Position numbers and translations under genes: made by a program. The notes under the pieces are model-generated. The model saw only the letters and a list, made by a program, of their open reading frames with translations. It ran no database searches and had not been told where the DNA came from. Of a stretch of 5,444 bases of DNA, positions 4,648-5,444 are shown in pieces. The stretch is from an uncultured Clostridia bacterium. Lineage in GTDB: Bacteria; Bacillota; Clostridia; Christensenellales; Borkfalkiaceae. Each line of letters opens with the position of its first letter. Position 1 is the first letter of the stretch. The stretch spans positions 1 to 5,444 of the forward strand of contig CAJGCN010000083.1 in NCBI GenBank assembly GCA_904501815.1, in the 5' to 3' direction.

Positions 4648-5444
4648 ATGGCAAACGTAAAAGTTGCAATCAATGGTTTCGGCCGTATCGGTCGTCTCGC
4701 ATTCAGACAGATGTTCGGCGCAGAAGGCTACGAAATCGTTGCTATCAACGACCTTACCAGCCCTTCGATGCTCGCGCACCTTTTGAAGTACGACTCCGCG
4801 CAGGGTAGATACGAACACGCGGACACCGTTTCTGCTGACGACGAAGCAGGTACGATTACCGTATGCGGTAAGACCATCAGAATCTACGCGGAAAAAGACG
4901 CGGCTAACTGCCCTTGGGCGGCAAACAACGTTGACGTTGTTTTGGAATGTACTGGCTTCTACACTTCGAAAGCGAAGAGCGAAGCGCACATCAAAGCAGG
5001 CGCAAAGAAAGTCGTTATTTCCGCTCCCGCAGGCAACGATCTTAAAACGATCGTATACAGCGTAAACGAAAAGACGTTGACGAAAGACGATCAAATCATT
5101 TCCGCTGCTTCCTGCACCACCAACTGCCTTGCGCCTATGGCAAACACGCTCAACAAGCTCGCGGCAATCAAGAAAGGTTATATGACCACGATTCACGCGT
5201 ACACGGGCGACCAAATGGTACTTGACGGACCTCACAGAAAGGGCGACCTTCGCCGTGCAAGAGCTGCGGCTGTAAATATCGTTCCCAACTCTACGGGTGC
5301 TGCTAAGGCTATCGGGCTCGTTATTCCTGAACTCAACGGCGTGCTTGACGGTTGCGCACAACGCGTTCCCGTTCCTACCGGTTCGCTTACCCAACTTGTT
5401 GCAATTTGCGAAGGCGAAGTTGACGCAGCTACGGTAAACGCAGC
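4648..5444 (+). CDS. gap: Glyceraldehyde-3-phosphate dehydrogenase, NAD-type, 3' end outside window
   Basis: Catalyses the NAD- and phosphate-dependent oxidation of glyceraldehyde 3-phosphate to 1,3-bisphosphoglycerate in glycolysis, as a cytoplasmic tetramer. The Rossmann start GFGRIGR is at 10-16, and D35 in AINDL indicates NAD rather than NADP. The active site is SCTTN at 155-159 with nucleophile C156, and base H183 lies 27 residues on, the standard distance. YTGDQMVLDGPHRKGDLRRARAA-type sequence (about 185-207) and NSTGAAKAIG (214-223) bind phosphate, with R239 conserved. The style resembles streptococcal and clostridial GapA. 265 codons plus 2 nt are visible of about 335, so the C-terminus is missing. 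GGAGG at 4633-4637 is 10 nt before the ATG, rather long. C-ending codons for Asn, Asp, Ile and Phe are commoner than in the neighbours, a sign of high expression. No cggR repressor gene precedes it. Confidence 0.97.
   Translation, partial: MANVKVAINGFGRIGRLAFRQMFGAEGYEIVAINDLTSPSMLAHLLKYDSAQGRYEHADTVSADDEAGTITVCGKTIRIYAEKDAANCPWAANNVDVVLECTGFYTSKAKSEAHIKAGAKKVVISAPAGNDLKTIVYSVNEKTLTKDDQIISAASCTTNCLAPMANTLNKLAAIKKGYMTTIHAYTGDQMVLDGPHRKGDLRRARAAAVNIVPNSTGAAKAIGLVIPELNGVLDGCAQRVPVPTGSLTQLVAICEGEVDAATVNA

Noticed and set aside
4624..5394. 256-codon open frame on the minus strand
   Set aside because: It lies antisense to the unmistakable gap gene. Its sequence is Arg/Val/Cys-rich with no recognisable domain, a shadow of biased codon use in gap.

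Overview
The window looks like a chromosomal segment from a Gram-positive, low-to-moderate GC member of the Firmicutes, most likely an uncultured clostridial lineage. The evidence is strong AGGAGG-type ribosome binding sites, SigA-like promoters, a CapA/CapB-type polymer-control pair, the holB-ricT neighbourhood known from Bacillus and Clostridia, and a streptococcal/clostridial-type GAPDH. Two genes end in TGA, so the code is not one in which TGA means Trp. I cannot name a genus.

Layout. At the left edge (1-60, minus) there is a possible gene start running off the window. Positions about 77-358 are non-coding and repeat-rich: a chain of short hairpins (element A) plus a separate palindromic repeat. 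A minus-strand operon follows (2085 to 419): a Wzz/CapA-like membrane adaptor and a CapB/CpsD-like tyrosine autokinase, coupled by an ATGA overlap and closed by a strong terminator. It starts from a consensus promoter that carries a 21-bp palindrome over its -10 and start site. Divergently, holB (DNA polymerase III delta prime) and ricT (PSP1-family partner of RNase Y) are read on the plus strand, separated by a second repeat (element B). After ricT come a third repeat (element C), a weak terminator candidate, a good promoter with a structured leader, and gap (glycolytic GAPDH), which is cut by the right edge after 265 codons.

How the genes relate. The minus operon is expected to control surface polysaccharide assembly. 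holB belongs to the replicative clamp loader. RicT of B. subtilis works with RNase Y in mRNA maturation, including the gapA transcript, so its position next to gap is suggestive but unproven.

The most unusual content is in the intergenic repeats. Elements A and C are homologous in opposite orientation, and their hairpin modules keep their order and their 3-4-nt loops while both arms of the stems change together. This is covariation visible inside one window. Element B is a rearranged version of some of the same modules. No transposase is present. These elements are the best candidates here for something poorly described.
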